Of a stretch of DNA of 64,000 nt, positions 1 to 10,084 are shown in pieces. The notes under the pieces were generated by a model. That model was not told the DNA's origin. It saw only the letters and a list, made by a program, of their open reading frames with translations, and did not search any database. Origin of the DNA: Terebella lapidaria (lineage: Eukaryota > Annelida > Polychaeta > Terebellida > Terebellidae); assembly GCA_949152475.1 (NCBI GenBank), contig OX424568.1, positions 4,129,667-4,193,666 on the forward strand, in the 5' to 3' direction. Position 1 is the first letter of the stretch; the number at the start of each line of letters is the position of its first letter. Made by a program: the position numbers and the translations under genes.

Positions 1-281
1 AACTATGAGTTTTCCCGACCCCATGAGCTCTAGTTTCTTTTGTGGTACACTAGTGGCCTACACGAGTTTGTTCTAATTTTGTGGCACAATGTAATCCTAA
101 TATTGTGAATTAAAACTGTATAAGGTGATTATTTCGCTAGTATTGAATTTCGTGAATTTAGGGGTTTGACCATTTTGCGGGGTTTTAATTTTACGATTTC
201 AGCCCAACTGGAATATTATATCAATACTAGTGAAATATTCGCGAGCTTTCATTTTCGCACACTGTAGAAAAATTGTGCAAT

Positions 282-1175
282 TTAAAGTCTAACTAGAGTG
301 TATCATTTTTATGTTCTTATACCGTGGAGATGGTTTCCCTGATCATTTTGGTTTTTACAGAACTTGAAAATCTCAATCACAACCTGATATATTCCTATTT
401 TCGTGAATTACTTTTTTCCAATCTATCAGCAATTTGCAGGACCTCATTAATTATTATAATTAGATATTCATGACGTCATATGAGTCAAGTACTATAATTA
501 GCTATCTAAACCTCATTTATGCAAGGGTTATAATGTAGATAAAGGTTCCTATAGAGACTGATATGTTTTGTGGTAATGCATAGTCAGTCTTTTGTTATGC
601 CAGCATGTTGTCAAGGCTACACAATCAGAGCTAGCGCCCCTTAGCAACCAGTTGTTGGGTGGGTTGCTATGGACAATTGACCTGTTAGGACATGTGAAAG
701 TGCTACTTTCTTTTAACATTTTCACAAAGGATCATAATGTAACAAAAGTTGAGGTCCTAATAATGTGGAATCATCAGTGGTTAGCAACAAAATCTCCATA
801 GCAACGTGGTTGCTATGGGCCATATTCCGGCTCTGGTTGCCATGACACCAACAAAATTTATTCAAAATTTGAATATTTTCTGTACGGAGTCATTATGTGG
901 AACAAAAATTATTTTCATGCTCTTTAATATTGTGCAGTACTGGTTTCAATGAGCTCATTATCTTTCAGTGACTCATATGACGTCATCATTGCTCATTTGC
1001 ATATTTGCAAATGACATCGAAAGGTCAATAGAACATGTCATAAACAAACCTCCGTAGAATAGTGACTATTCAAGATATTTCAATTTTGTAAAAACAGAAA
1101 TGATCCCCAGACTTCCGTCTTTGATATTGACACTAAACCAAAATAAGTTATTTTTTCACTCTAGTTAGGCTTTAA
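282..1175. mobile_element. MITE-like element with TTAA target duplications
   Basis: A 15-bp terminal inverted repeat (AGTCTAACTAGAGTG at 286-300, matched with one change on the opposite strand at 1157-1171) is flanked on both sides by TTAA (282-285 and 1172-1175). A TTAA duplication is the insertion signature of piggyBac-type transposons. The ~886-bp interior has no credible coding frame and contains several GTTGCTATGG-type inverted motifs. Similar sequence recurs around 36.0-36.2 kb. I infer a non-autonomous element; the family is not identified. Confidence 0.6.
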
Positions 1176-1392
1176 ATCCTTGGGAAAAAATCTCTTTTTA
1201 CAGTACCCCTTTTATGTCACCTCTCAATATATATAAAAACAAATTTACCATGGCGAAACTGATTCCGGAGAGATGACAAAATTCTTTATATTATGCTATA
1301 GAGAAGCACAAATGGATAGCGACAAATTCCAAGATCGAATCTATGGACGAGTCCATGATGTTCAGTATAAATGGTCAAATCCGAGGAATACT
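1176..1392. other. Unassigned sequence beside the Polinton insertion
   Basis: There is an A/T-rich TATATATAAA stretch near 1228 and short frames after it, but nothing recognisable. This is the left target flank of the Polinton-type insertion. Confidence 0.4.
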
Positions 1393-1398
1393 ATCAGC

Positions 1399-1903
1399 AG
1401 TAGTATGGGGGGGGGGGGGGGGATTTGGGCCCATTTTTGGCGTGCCACCCTGTGGCACCTGCCTTGGGTGGATGGCATACCTCTGTCACCCCTCGAGGTC
1501 ATTGTCTTCCATTGTTATAAATAGAGGCAGGTGAGAAGCCTGGACTACATGCCGTATCCCCCCTCAATCCGTGACACCATCTGCTTCCCATGCAATGGAA
1601 TGTCGGGCAATACCTCCATAACATTCCTTATCCCCTGTGGGGCATGACTCCACCCGCGTTTATTCGCAATTGGGCATCTGGTCGGGGTAGGGTCCCCGCA
1701 CCTGACCCGTGGCACCACCTGCGTCCTCCACTCGAAAGGGCCAATAGGATCGCTCGGCGGCGTAGCGTCCCTGTCCTGACCCGTGACAACACCTGCGTCC
1801 TCCAATCGAACGGTCCAATAGGATACCTCAGCCGGGAAATCCACCCACGCTATTACCATCTGCCCCACGGCGTGCCCACGCCGAGCATTTTTGGCCCGCT
1901 ACG
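1399..1903 (+). repeat. Left terminal inverted repeat of the Polinton-type element (first copy)
   Basis: It matches the opposite strand of roughly 6845-7259. The outer ~150 bp are almost identical between the two ends and the inner part is more diverged. It starts with AGTAGTATGG followed by a long G tract. A TATAAATA box at 1516-1523 points inward, and the right TIR carries the same box pointing inward from its side, so each end may carry a promoter. Confidence 0.8.
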
Positions 1904-2338
1904 TGTGGCACCTGCCTTGGGTGGATGGCATACCTCTGTCACCCCTCGAGGTCATTGTCTTCCATTGTTATAAATAGAGGCAGGTGAGAAGCCTGGACTA
2001 CATGCCGTATCCCCCCTCAATCCGTGACACCATCTGCTTCCCATGCAATGGAATGTCGGGCAATACCTCCATAACATTCCTTATCCCCTGTGGGGCATGA
2101 CTCCACCTGCGTTTATTCGCAATTGGGCATCTGGTCGGGGTAGGGTCCCCGCACCTGACCCGTGGCACAACCTGCGTCCTCCACTCGAAAGGGCCAATAG
2201 GATCGCTCGGCGGCGTAGCGTCCCTGTCCTGACCCGTGACAACACCTGCGTCCTCCAATCGAACGGTCCAATAGGATACCTCAGCCGGGAAATCCACCCA
2301 CGCTATTACCATCTGCCCCACGGCGTGCCCACGCCGAG
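1904..2338 (+). repeat. Tandem duplicate of the left TIR
   Basis: It repeats 1451-1885 at a spacing of 453 bp with only a few differences. The duplication begins at TGTGGCACCTGCC and stops where the promoter of the first gene begins. The right end of the element has a single copy, so the two ends are asymmetric. Confidence 0.85.
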
Positions 2339-2343
2339 CCGGG

Positions 2344-2352
2344 TATATATAA
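2344..2352 (+). promoter_or_regulatory. TATA box of the first Polinton gene
   Basis: TATATATAA lies directly after the TIR duplicate and about 190 bp before the chosen start of the PC4-like gene. The placement and the strong match suggest a core promoter driving rightward transcription. Confidence 0.5.
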
Positions 2353-2533
2353 GTGGCGGACAGAACCTTCACAATTATTCCGAATGCGGACGCAGCAGCA
2401 ACGACATTTTCGACATGGATCTCAGCGGCAGTCTAACTCTTTCTAGGGTGGAAGGCACTTACGGACCCTACTTCAAGCTGACGAGAACGGGGGGGGGAAA
2501 TCTCCCAGATGGCACAATCTCAGCGACCGCATT

Positions 2534-3364
2534 ATGGACGAGATCGGTAGGCACATCACTGAGATCTCCAACGCCATGAAAGGAGAAAAAGAACTCGGGG
2601 TGGTGCTGGATTCGACCACCAGAATCGACGTGGAGACATTCAGGGGGAAGATGTATGCGTGCTTACTCGTATCTAGAGAAAAAGACGGGGTACGTTACGC
2701 GAGCAGAATCAATCTCAACGTCTGCGAGTGGGACAAATTCGCCGAGGTCGTGGAGAAGTTTTCGAAGGCCCCCAAGCGCAGAGGGATGCAAACCAACAGG
2801 CCACCCTTCAAGAAGAGGAAAACGGAAGACCTGCCATGTAAGAAATACATGTGGGCTGATTCCGAAGGTACATCGGAGTTTATTTTCTTCACGGAAAAGG
2901 AGTGTCGAGGCCACCACGCCAAGTACGGCAACGAGGACGAGGAGCCCATAATATCCAGCATGCAGGCCTCGTTCCCGTCACGCGATGTCTGGCTCAAGAA
3001 TATCTTTCTGTTTCTAGTGCAGGACGCGATAAACGAAAACGCCAAGAAGGACTGCGAAGCCTGTCAAATCGACTCTCCCAGTCAGTTCGACCACATGCTC
3101 GGGTGTTTGGGGGGATGGGACAGTCTGGTGGAAACATACCTCAACGCAGCCGTGGCGCAAATTCAAGATGACAACGTGGTGAAATTCTACAGAGCTGTCA
3201 TGGAGCGGTGCGGACGACAGGGGGACGAGGCCGAACTCGGAGATTTTCCCTTGGACGATATCAAAGCGAACTTCGGTGAAAAAGACGTCAAAGAAATGGA
3301 CAATAATGAAAACGAATTTTGGTTCCTCTTCAACTCTGTTGCATTCGAGTTTTCAAAGCTGTAA
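2534..3364 (+). CDS. Polinton-associated protein with PC4-like and zinc-binding regions
   Basis: A 276-residue open frame. Residues ~25-75 (RIDVETFRGKMYACLLV, then a basic stretch and NVCEWDKF) resemble the ssDNA-binding fold of transcription coactivator PC4: beta strands ending in a short helix with a conserved W. A basic linker with KKRK at about residues 93-96 could be a nuclear signal. Residues ~173-191 hold a C-x2-C...H-x3-GC cluster with the local text DSPSQFDH, a zinc-binding-like motif I associate with proteins of large DNA elements of this kind. The C-terminus is acidic. In related elements PC4-like proteins are thought to bind single-stranded DNA in replication or transcription; that role is inferred here. 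It is the first gene after the left TIR. The start codon is uncertain because the 5' leader is long. Confidence 0.6.
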   Translation: MDEIGRHITEISNAMKGEKELGVVLDSTTRIDVETFRGKMYACLLVSREKDGVRYASRINLNVCEWDKFAEVVEKFSKAPKRRGMQTNRPPFKKRKTEDLPCKKYMWADSEGTSEFIFFTEKECRGHHAKYGNEDEEPIISSMQASFPSRDVWLKNIFLFLVQDAINENAKKDCEACQIDSPSQFDHMLGCLGGWDSLVETYLNAAVAQIQDDNVVKFYRAVMERCGRQGDEAELGDFPLDDIKANFGEKDVKEMDNNENEFWFLFNSVAFEFSKL

Positions 3365-3552
3365 ATAATTTTTTTCCATTGATACATACCAATATTTATA
3401 ATGTATATAACCGAATTTTGTCTTTATCATATGTCTATTTCCCCACCACGAGTGTACTAGATTTTTGTGTAGTAGTGATATTAATAAAGTGTGTAAAAGT
3501 GTGAAATCTGCGTTTTCTTCTATTGTTGAAATTTTAAAATGCACATCTTTTG

Positions 3553-3630
3553 GGCAAAGCTTGACCTAGTTTCTGGACCTCAGGTTGACCTAGATATCAC
3601 GTCATAGACACCTCCAAATATGGGCAAGCG
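3553..3630 (+). repeat. Internal inverted copy of the sub-terminal right end
   Basis: This stretch (with GACCTAG..., then CACCTCCAAATATGGGC) is repeated in inverse orientation at about 6776-6858, next to the right TIR. The two copies bracket the block holding the small basic protein and ATPase genes, so that block resembles an element within the element. Confidence 0.65.
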
Positions 3631-3892
3631 GTGGTTATACATCACGTAGATTTGGTGGTTATAGGTCCCGTGGTCCCGTTGGTTATAGTTGGATATGTGA
3701 TAGGTCATGTAGTAGGTGATTAAGTAATAGGCGGTCGCAAAATAGGCTAGGTAAATTATGACGTCAATTGCGTCCCCCCTATTCGAACGGACCAATCAGA
3801 ATCGAGCATTTCGAAGGAGAAAACTAAACAAGTCTTTGCACTGAGCTCTATCTTCTCATTCGCATTTCGGACGCTGAAGGATCGACATCAAC

Positions 3893-4081
3893 ATGCCGCT
3901 CAAGCCATACCTTCCCGCAGTGGATGCGTGGAAGAAATATCAACAGGAAAAGAAAGAAAAAAAGAGTCACGCCATCAGGGAGAAACGAACTGAACCCATT
4001 CAAGTGAAACTGGTTTCACCTACACAACAGACGGTGGAACGGGCCAAGTTGCTGATCAAGCAAGGGAAGACATCATTTTGA
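3893..4081 (+). CDS. Small basic protein of the Polinton-type element
   Basis: A 62-residue frame that begins MPLKPYLPAVDAW, has a lysine-rich middle (QQEKKEKK) and ends in a hydrophobic helix-like segment (VERAKLLIKQGK). It lies between the PC4-like gene and the ATPase, in the same direction, with 55 bp before the ATPase start. I do not recognise a named family. Small, highly basic proteins are common in DNA-virus-like elements, where they can be DNA-condensing or core proteins; that role is inference from charge and context only. Confidence 0.45.
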   Translation: MPLKPYLPAVDAWKKYQQEKKEKKSHAIREKRTEPIQVKLVSPTQQTVERAKLLIKQGKTSF

Positions 4082-4109
4082 AGTATACATCAGAAGTGGT
4101 TCTGAAGAG

Positions 4110-4116
4110 TATAAAA
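4110..4116 (+). promoter_or_regulatory. TATA box before the ATPase gene
   Basis: TATAAAA ends 20 bp before the first ATG (4137) of the ATPase frame. With the usual ~30-bp offset, transcription would start near 4140, that is at or just after that ATG. This favours the next in-frame methionine (4170), immediately before the zinc finger, as the start actually used. Confidence 0.5.
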
Positions 4117-4136
4117 GCGGCGATATCAGTTGGAGA

Positions 4137-6149
4137 ATGTCATTCCAAGAAAAGCATGGAAGAGGCAACATGAATTCTTGTGCTCTCTGCCACAAGACAT
4201 ATAATTGGCCGCAAGACTTGAGAAGACATCAAAAGTTGCACCATATGGATTATCCATCTCAGCCTCAGCCACAGCCTCAGCCACAGCCTCAGCCTCAGCC
4301 ACAGCCTCAGCCACAGCCACAGCCACAGCCTCAGCCACAGCCTCAGCCTCAGCCACAGCCTTGGCAGCCTCAGCCTCAGCCACAGCCTTGGCAGCCTCAA
4401 CCTCAGCCTCAGCCACAGCCTCAGCCTCAGTCACAGCCTCAGCCTCAGCCACAGCCTTGGCAGCCTCAGCCGCAGCCTTGGCAGCCTCAGCCTCAGCCTC
4501 AGCCACAGCCTTGGCAGCCTCAGCCGCAGCCTTGGCAGCCTCAGCCACAGCCTCAGCCTCAGCCTCAGCCACAGCCTTGGCAGCCTCAGCCTCAGCCTTG
4601 GCAGCCTCAGCGTCAGCCACAGCCTCAGCCTCAGCCGCAGCCTTGGCAGCCTCAGCAGCCTCAGGCTTGGCAGCCTCAGCCACAGCAGCCGCAAAAGCAC
4701 TGGTCCGTCAACTATATTGACCCCCTGGTATTTCAACACCCCTTCACCCTGAACGTGTCAGGACCTACTGGTTGTGGGAAGACGGCTTGGGTAAAATCCC
4801 TCTTGGAGTCAGGTCAAATATTCCCCGCCCCTACCAGGATCATATGGCTGTACAAGAGATGGCAGCCCCTCTACGACATCATAAGGTCTACTGTGCAGCC
4901 TCCCGTACAGTTCATACAGGGAATACCTATCAATTTGGATTCCGATGACTTCGTCTCACCTACGGAAAATAACGTCATCATCCTGGACGACCTCATGTCT
5001 ATTTCTGCCAAAGATCCGAGAATCACGGACTTGTTCACGGAAGGGAGCCACCACAGGAACCTGAGCGTCATTTGCTTGAACCAGAACCTCTACTACAGCA
5101 AGGATCCGACTCAGAGAAGAAACTGTCATTATCTGACTCTGTTCAGAAACCCTATTGATCAGCAGCAAATAATGACCCTGGCCAGGCAAATGTATCCCGC
5201 CTGCCCCCAAAAGTTTCTTCAAGAGTTCGACAGAGCAACCGCCAAGCCCTACGGACATCTCGTCGTGGATCTGAAACCGACAACACAGGAAGATAAACGC
5301 CTGAGACCAAATCCCCTTCCCAGTCAGTCTAACGAGAGTCCAGCTCCGGACCAGCCCGCAGCATCTCAAAGTATCACAAAATCCATGGGATGGCAGTCGG
5401 ACAAGACAGCGAAATGTTTCAGCTGCGGAGCGCTGTTTTCGAGTGACTACGAGCTACACATGCACTTGCCCAAATGTCCCGCATACGATGACGAGTCGTC
5501 GGAAGACGAGTTCCCGAGAAAAATGGACGAAAGCGCCTTCAAACGCATACTGAAGTCTGTTCAGGCCGAAATTGAGGAAAAAGAAGTGCCGGAGGAGGAG
5601 GTCGCGCAAAAAACGAAAGAAGAACTGATTAATGCATACCAGAGAGTGGCGAATTGCATCCATCTGCTCCAGAGAAGTCGGATTCATGGCGAAATTGAAA
5701 AGGCGGTTGAAGATTACAGAGTACGAGGTGCTACATTCAAAGATGCGCTTAACATGGCTATCATGATGAAACATGACGGGTTCGATCAACTGGTAAGCTG
5801 GTTCCGAAATGGATGCAAGGGATTTCAGGACCATGGCGTATACGAAACGGCCTTTGAGTACCTGCTGCATCGCGTCATGGAATATATGCCCGAGTTGCCC
5901 GAAGATGAGGTGGAACTGGAAATGAAGACGGGGTTGATGGAAATGTATAAAACTATGGTAAAGATGAACCATTTGTTGCAAAGAAGCATGATCCACACGG
6001 AAATCATGAAAGCGGTGGAAAAATACATCGGACGGGGAGCCAACTTCGAAGAAGCGCTGAATTTGTCCATGGAGAAAGTCAATCATCTCTTCGACGATGT
6101 CGTTCAGCCGGAAGAAGAGGACTCCATGGATGAGGACATTGAATATTAA
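4137..6149 (+). CDS. Packaging-type ATPase (FtsK/HerA fold) with zinc finger and Pro-Gln repeats
   Basis: A 670-residue frame. A C2H2 finger (C15, C18, H31, H35) opens the protein, followed by a Pro-Gln tract at about residues 40-185 coded by a hexanucleotide-like repeat (CAGCCT/CAGCCA). The ATPase follows: Walker A GPTGCGKT at residues 209-216 and Walker B VIILDD at 280-285, then a conserved helical region ending near residue 390. This is the layout of Polinton and adintovirus genome-packaging ATPases, which pump DNA into capsids; no capsid gene is visible here. A second Cys/His cluster (C427, C430, then H and C) and an acidic tail with two related ~50-residue segments follow. The tail and the Pro-Gln tract are not parts I know from the family. 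Start at 4137 or 4170 (see the TATA box). Confidence 0.8.
   Translation: MSFQEKHGRGNMNSCALCHKTYNWPQDLRRHQKLHHMDYPSQPQPQPQPQPQPQPQPQPQPQPQPQPQPQPQPQPWQPQPQPQPWQPQPQPQPQPQPQSQPQPQPQPWQPQPQPWQPQPQPQPQPWQPQPQPWQPQPQPQPQPQPQPWQPQPQPWQPQRQPQPQPQPQPWQPQQPQAWQPQPQQPQKHWSVNYIDPLVFQHPFTLNVSGPTGCGKTAWVKSLLESGQIFPAPTRIIWLYKRWQPLYDIIRSTVQPPVQFIQGIPINLDSDDFVSPTENNVIILDDLMSISAKDPRITDLFTEGSHHRNLSVICLNQNLYYSKDPTQRRNCHYLTLFRNPIDQQQIMTLARQMYPACPQKFLQEFDRATAKPYGHLVVDLKPTTQEDKRLRPNPLPSQSNESPAPDQPAASQSITKSMGWQSDKTAKCFSCGALFSSDYELHMHLPKCPAYDDESSEDEFPRKMDESAFKRILKSVQAEIEEKEVPEEEVAQKTKEELINAYQRVANCIHLLQRSRIHGEIEKAVEDYRVRGATFKDALNMAIMMKHDGFDQLVSWFRNGCKGFQDHGVYETAFEYLLHRVMEYMPELPEDEVELEMKTGLMEMYKTMVKMNHLLQRSMIHTEIMKAVEKYIGRGANFEEALNLSMEKVNHLFDDVVQPEEEDSMDEDIEY
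4258..4695 (+). repeat. Coding Pro-Gln hexanucleotide minisatellite
   Basis: About 440 bp of imperfect CAGCCT/CAGCCA/CAGCCTTGG units, read in the ATPase frame as PQ and PWQ repeats. On the other strand it gives long Ala/Glu-rich frames that are only shadows. Confidence 0.85.
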
Positions 6150-6444
6150 TGAACCCTACCTCATATCTGCCATGATAACTGTATATTGTGCATGCGTAGT
6201 TTAGCGAACCAAAAAATACAAATTTGCAAAATTCCAAAAAAAGTAGTACCTGTATAGTCCATTGTGTAGAAATTGTATATATAGTAGACGTGTGGTGTGA
6301 AATAAAAAAACTAAGAAAATGGCATAGACTCATTTTAATATGATGCTTTTATGATAATATGATAATTGGCATAAAAAGGAAAAATTATTTTAAAAAATGT
6401 TTAAAAATATTGCAAAAATTAATGCATGAATACATGATTTTCCA

Positions 6445-6760
6445 AACATTATTGGTTACATTATGATTTTCTAGACATTTATGGGTACATTATGATTTTC
6501 TGCACATTTATGGGTATGTTATGATTTCCAAACCATTGATGGGTACGTTATGATTTCCAAACCATTGATGGGTACGTTATGATTTGTCAAACATTTTTGG
6601 GTACGTTATGATTTTCCAAACATTTATGGGTACGTTATGATTTCCCAAACATTCATGGGTACGTTATGATTTTCCAGACATTTATGGCACGTTATGATTT
6701 TCCAAACATTTATGGGTACGTTATGATATTCCAAACATTTATGGGTACGTTATGACGAGT
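6445..6760 (+). repeat. Minisatellite inside the Polinton-type element
   Basis: About ten imperfect units of ~29 bp built on ATTTATGGGTACGTTATGAT and TTCCAAAC. They sit between the ATPase stop and the right inverted repeat, with no coding frame. Unit number may vary between alleles. Confidence 0.75.
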
Positions 6761-6844
6761 AAATGGCGAACGTTATGACACATGCCCATATTTGGAGGTG
6801 CCTATGAAGTCATATCTAGGTCAACCTAAGCCCCAGAAAACTAG

Positions 6845-7259
6845 GTCAAACTTTGCTCAAACCGCCGTGGGGCAGATGGTAATAGCGTGGATGGATTTCC
6901 CGGCTGAGGTATCCTATTGGACCATTCGATAGGGGGACGCAGGTGGTGCGACGAGTCAGGTGGGGGACGCTACGCAGAGCAGATGCCCCATTGTCCCGTT
7001 TGTAAATAGGCGCAGGGGGAGTCATGCCCTTGTAGGGATAAGGAATGTTACGGAGGTATTGGCCCATTCCATTGCAGGGGAAGCAGATGGTGTCACGGAT
7101 TGATGGGGATACGGTATGTAGTCCAGGCATCTCACCTGCCTCTATTTATAACAATGGAAGACAATGACCTCGAGGGGTGACAGAGGTATGCCATCCACCC
7201 AAGGCAGGTGCCACAGGGTGGCACGCCAAAAATGGGCCCAAATCCCCCCCCATACTACT
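6845..7259 (-). repeat. Right terminal inverted repeat of the Polinton-type element
   Basis: Inverse match to the left TIR, ending CCATACTACT followed by the target duplication ATCAGC. It contains the inward-pointing TATAAATA box on the - strand. Confidence 0.8.
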
Positions 7260-7265
7260 ATCAGC

Positions 7266-10082
7266 ATCATAGTCAGAGCCATGTTTATAGCGCAGACACC
7301 CAGCCAGCTGAATGTGAGATCAGGTGCTCCGGAAGAGTGAGTATCTCCTGTCCCGTATACGACACCCGCTGCGATATCCACCCTGGCAAATTGGGAAGAA
7401 AACATGCACAAAACTACAAGGATGGAATGATATCCTCCATCATATGTGTGACAGGGTTGGCTTAACCTTCAACCAAATCATAGTGAGGACCATAAGACTT
7501 CTTGAATGTCGACCTCAGTCTAGGTTCTACATAGCCCTGAGAAGGATTAAATTCTCCAAAAGGCAAGACCTCCATTGCGACCTGTATTATCTGTATGTTT
7601 ATGATCGCAAATCATCATTTTCCAGATTTATACCCAGTTTAGCATTAGGAATGAGCAATCGTGTTCACATGATTTCTGGTGATATCATGTTTAGTTTGTA
7701 AATTGTTTTACGATAAACCTATTCCATAATCGACGTGTTCATATGGGAAAGTATTAATGGGTATCGGAATGTAATATCAAAGACCATTTCTAGTACACAA
7801 TGTACAATGTTTTTGACTGGTAACACCACCACGGAATCTTTTGACTACATCCTTGTCACGTTTCCACAGTGGGCTATCTGTGCCAAGTGGCTCTCAGGGA
7901 TGTAACCTCCGGGCGAGACCATGGGATTATAGGATGTTAGGTAGTTATAGTACCCAGTAATCGAGGCGAGTCAGACATGTCAAGTGCCTCTGATTTCACC
8001 AGCGCCATGTGCTGCTAAGATGTCCCATGAATATTGACCACTTTAGTCGATCAATTTCCCGTTGAAAACCACACACATATTGTGTGGTTTTCAACGGGAA
8101 TAAACGGTAAAGAACATAAAAGCCGTATGAAATTCACTCGTTGAGACAAGCGAAAAAGCAGAACTGGAGCGGCCCATGATATAATATACTATGAAAACAA
8201 TTAAAAATGGTTTTCGAATTTATTATCTCCAATAATGACCACTACATGTGTGCATGCAAAGAGCCTAAATGTCTTGTGTGCAAGTATCTATAGATATGAT
8301 ATTTCCAAAATCAGTGACCATTTTCCAGGTGTCCATACTGCCACAAGCTCGACAGTATTAGTGATTTAGATCGAGCACCAATCGAAAATCGTCTCCTTTC
8401 CGCTGACCAATATCTAGTAGTTCTCGTAGACATGGCTCAATGTTAAACTGGGTCGAGGTTACATCAATTAAGCGACAACGAGCACCTGCAGTTACCAATA
8501 AGCACGTGCCAATAATGACCAGTTGCTAGGACTGTCGGGCAATAAATTCGGATATCATTACTGGTTATGTCGAAACCTCCGATATGACAGGTGGTAAAAT
8601 CGTTAGGAAGAATTTCCGATTAGGATAATACAAAATGTGGCTCATCCACTTAAAAAGAACGGTGCACATTATTTTTCAGAATATCCATCACAAGGGAAAG
8701 TTGGCCAGTATCTGTGACCAGGTACATGCGTTTAATGACTTGTTATTCCCAGCGTATTACACATACAATACAACACAGCCAATATTTCCCACAATTAAAT
8801 AGGAGTTTATTATTCTGTTTTTTTTCCTGTTAGTTTCGATCGAGCCTGGCCCGGTTGTACTGGAAACACAAATTTAGCCTACATATCAGCAAGTAAAGAC
8901 CTTTAAATAAGCATAGGATGCCTGCAACCATAAACTTCCCTGACTTTGACCTCCACTGCTTCATAGCCGTAAGTCGTATCCACCCAACCACAGAGATGTA
9001 AAATAATTAGGGGTATGATGCATTTCGTGCATACGCAGTGACAAGATAGAAAATTCCTTTACATTCTAAAAAAAAATCAATTACGTCTAGCCGGTATTAC
9101 GAGAAGGGCATGTTGTTAATGATAAGGATTTTAGGACCGACGGCCTTTGTGAGCTGAAAAGTTAAGAACAAAAATATAGGCCTATGCTCCAAATTGGCAT
9201 ATACATGAACATATTCATGAACTCAAGATATGAAAGACAATAATAAATTCCCATGATGACTACCATTATTATTGTATAATTCATGTGAATATGCAAAATG
9301 CTCAGAGATGCAAGCATGGCATCAACTGAGCATGCATATTGATGGTTTGCTTTTTACATTAACGTTAACGTACTCATGCTGACCAATATGCAATGTTCCA
9401 CCAAAAACATTGGGTTGACACTTGGTTTATTATATTTATGTTGGAAACCGAAACGACTACATGTACCGGCAGTGCAGCTTTTGTAGTTACGAGAGAAATG
9501 TCATGACGTATCGCATATGATGTGTCCTCTGTTTACATTCCGTTTGCAAGCATCTGTAAAGCATCAAAATGCTGCTTATAACCGACAAAATATGGGAAAT
9601 GAATCCTTAGTTTCTACCAACGTTAGTTTGTTGAAGCATTATATAAATCAACTGTTGCCGAGGTTGATCGGAGTAGAGAACTGTATTGCACTTGGCCCAA
9701 AATAATGTATACCCTGAGTTGAAGCAAAAAAAAAATCTTACCAAAATTTTTTTTAAAAATGTGGTTATTGTGGATTTTCGTACAGCTTGGCTCAATGAAG
9801 CTCAACCAATCGAATCACTTGTCTCACACCTATTTATTGGGGTTCATTTGGGATTTCTACATTGTTCAATGAGCTGTTGGGTATTGTGTTATGGTTCCAC
9901 TAGGTGTACAGAACAAACAACTACATCTTGCACACTGTTTGTCCAGAATGTCTTGTCAGATTAGCCGTGATAATCATCAAAATGCCGTTGTAATGAGTTA
10001 ATAAAAAATAATTGATACATAGTTGATACATACATATGAACAAGAGATCCTCCAACCGGCTTTCGTTACCTCAGTAGCGTTT
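7266..10082. other. No gene recognised
   Basis: About 2.8 kb with only short frames and no recognisable domain or splice-consistent exon series. The one clear structure is the perfect hairpin at 8056-8100. Confidence 0.4.
8056..8100. repeat. Perfect 20-bp-arm hairpin
   Basis: TTCCCGTTGAAAACCACACA at 8056-8075 is followed by the 5-nt loop CATAT and its exact reverse complement at 8081-8100. No coding frame is associated. Confidence 0.85.
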
Positions 10083-10084
10083 TA

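Larger units (their letters stand above)
1393..7265. mobile_element. Compact Polinton/Maverick-type element with TIRs and 6-bp TSD
   Basis: The element proper runs from 1399 to 7259 (5,861 bp). It begins AGTAGTATGG and ends with the inverse, flanked by the direct repeat ATCAGC at 1393-1398 and 7260-7265. A 6-bp target duplication and termini starting AG are typical of Polintons. The terminal inverted repeats are about 400 bp, and the left one is tandemly duplicated. Parts found, all on the + strand: a PC4-like protein gene, a small basic protein gene and a packaging-type ATPase. I see no polymerase B, integrase or capsid gene, so this is a reduced element, about a third of the usual 15-20 kb. 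The three frames are open and the duplicated TIR copies are nearly identical, suggesting a young insertion. Fossil or non-autonomous status is inferred. Confidence 0.85.

Noticed and set aside
1545-2579. Frames of 107-178 codons on both strands in the Polinton end
   Set aside because: They lie in the TIR and its duplicate, repeat with it, and resemble no protein.
4126-4739. Long Ala/Glu-rich and Arg/Leu-rich frames on both strands
   Set aside because: They are shadows of the Pro-Gln coding repeat of the ATPase gene.
7208-7701. Frames of 85 and 125 codons just right of the Polinton
   Set aside because: Overlapping frames with no recognised domain; one starts inside the TIR. A Cys-containing stretch was considered, but there is nothing to support an exon beyond a GTGAGT.
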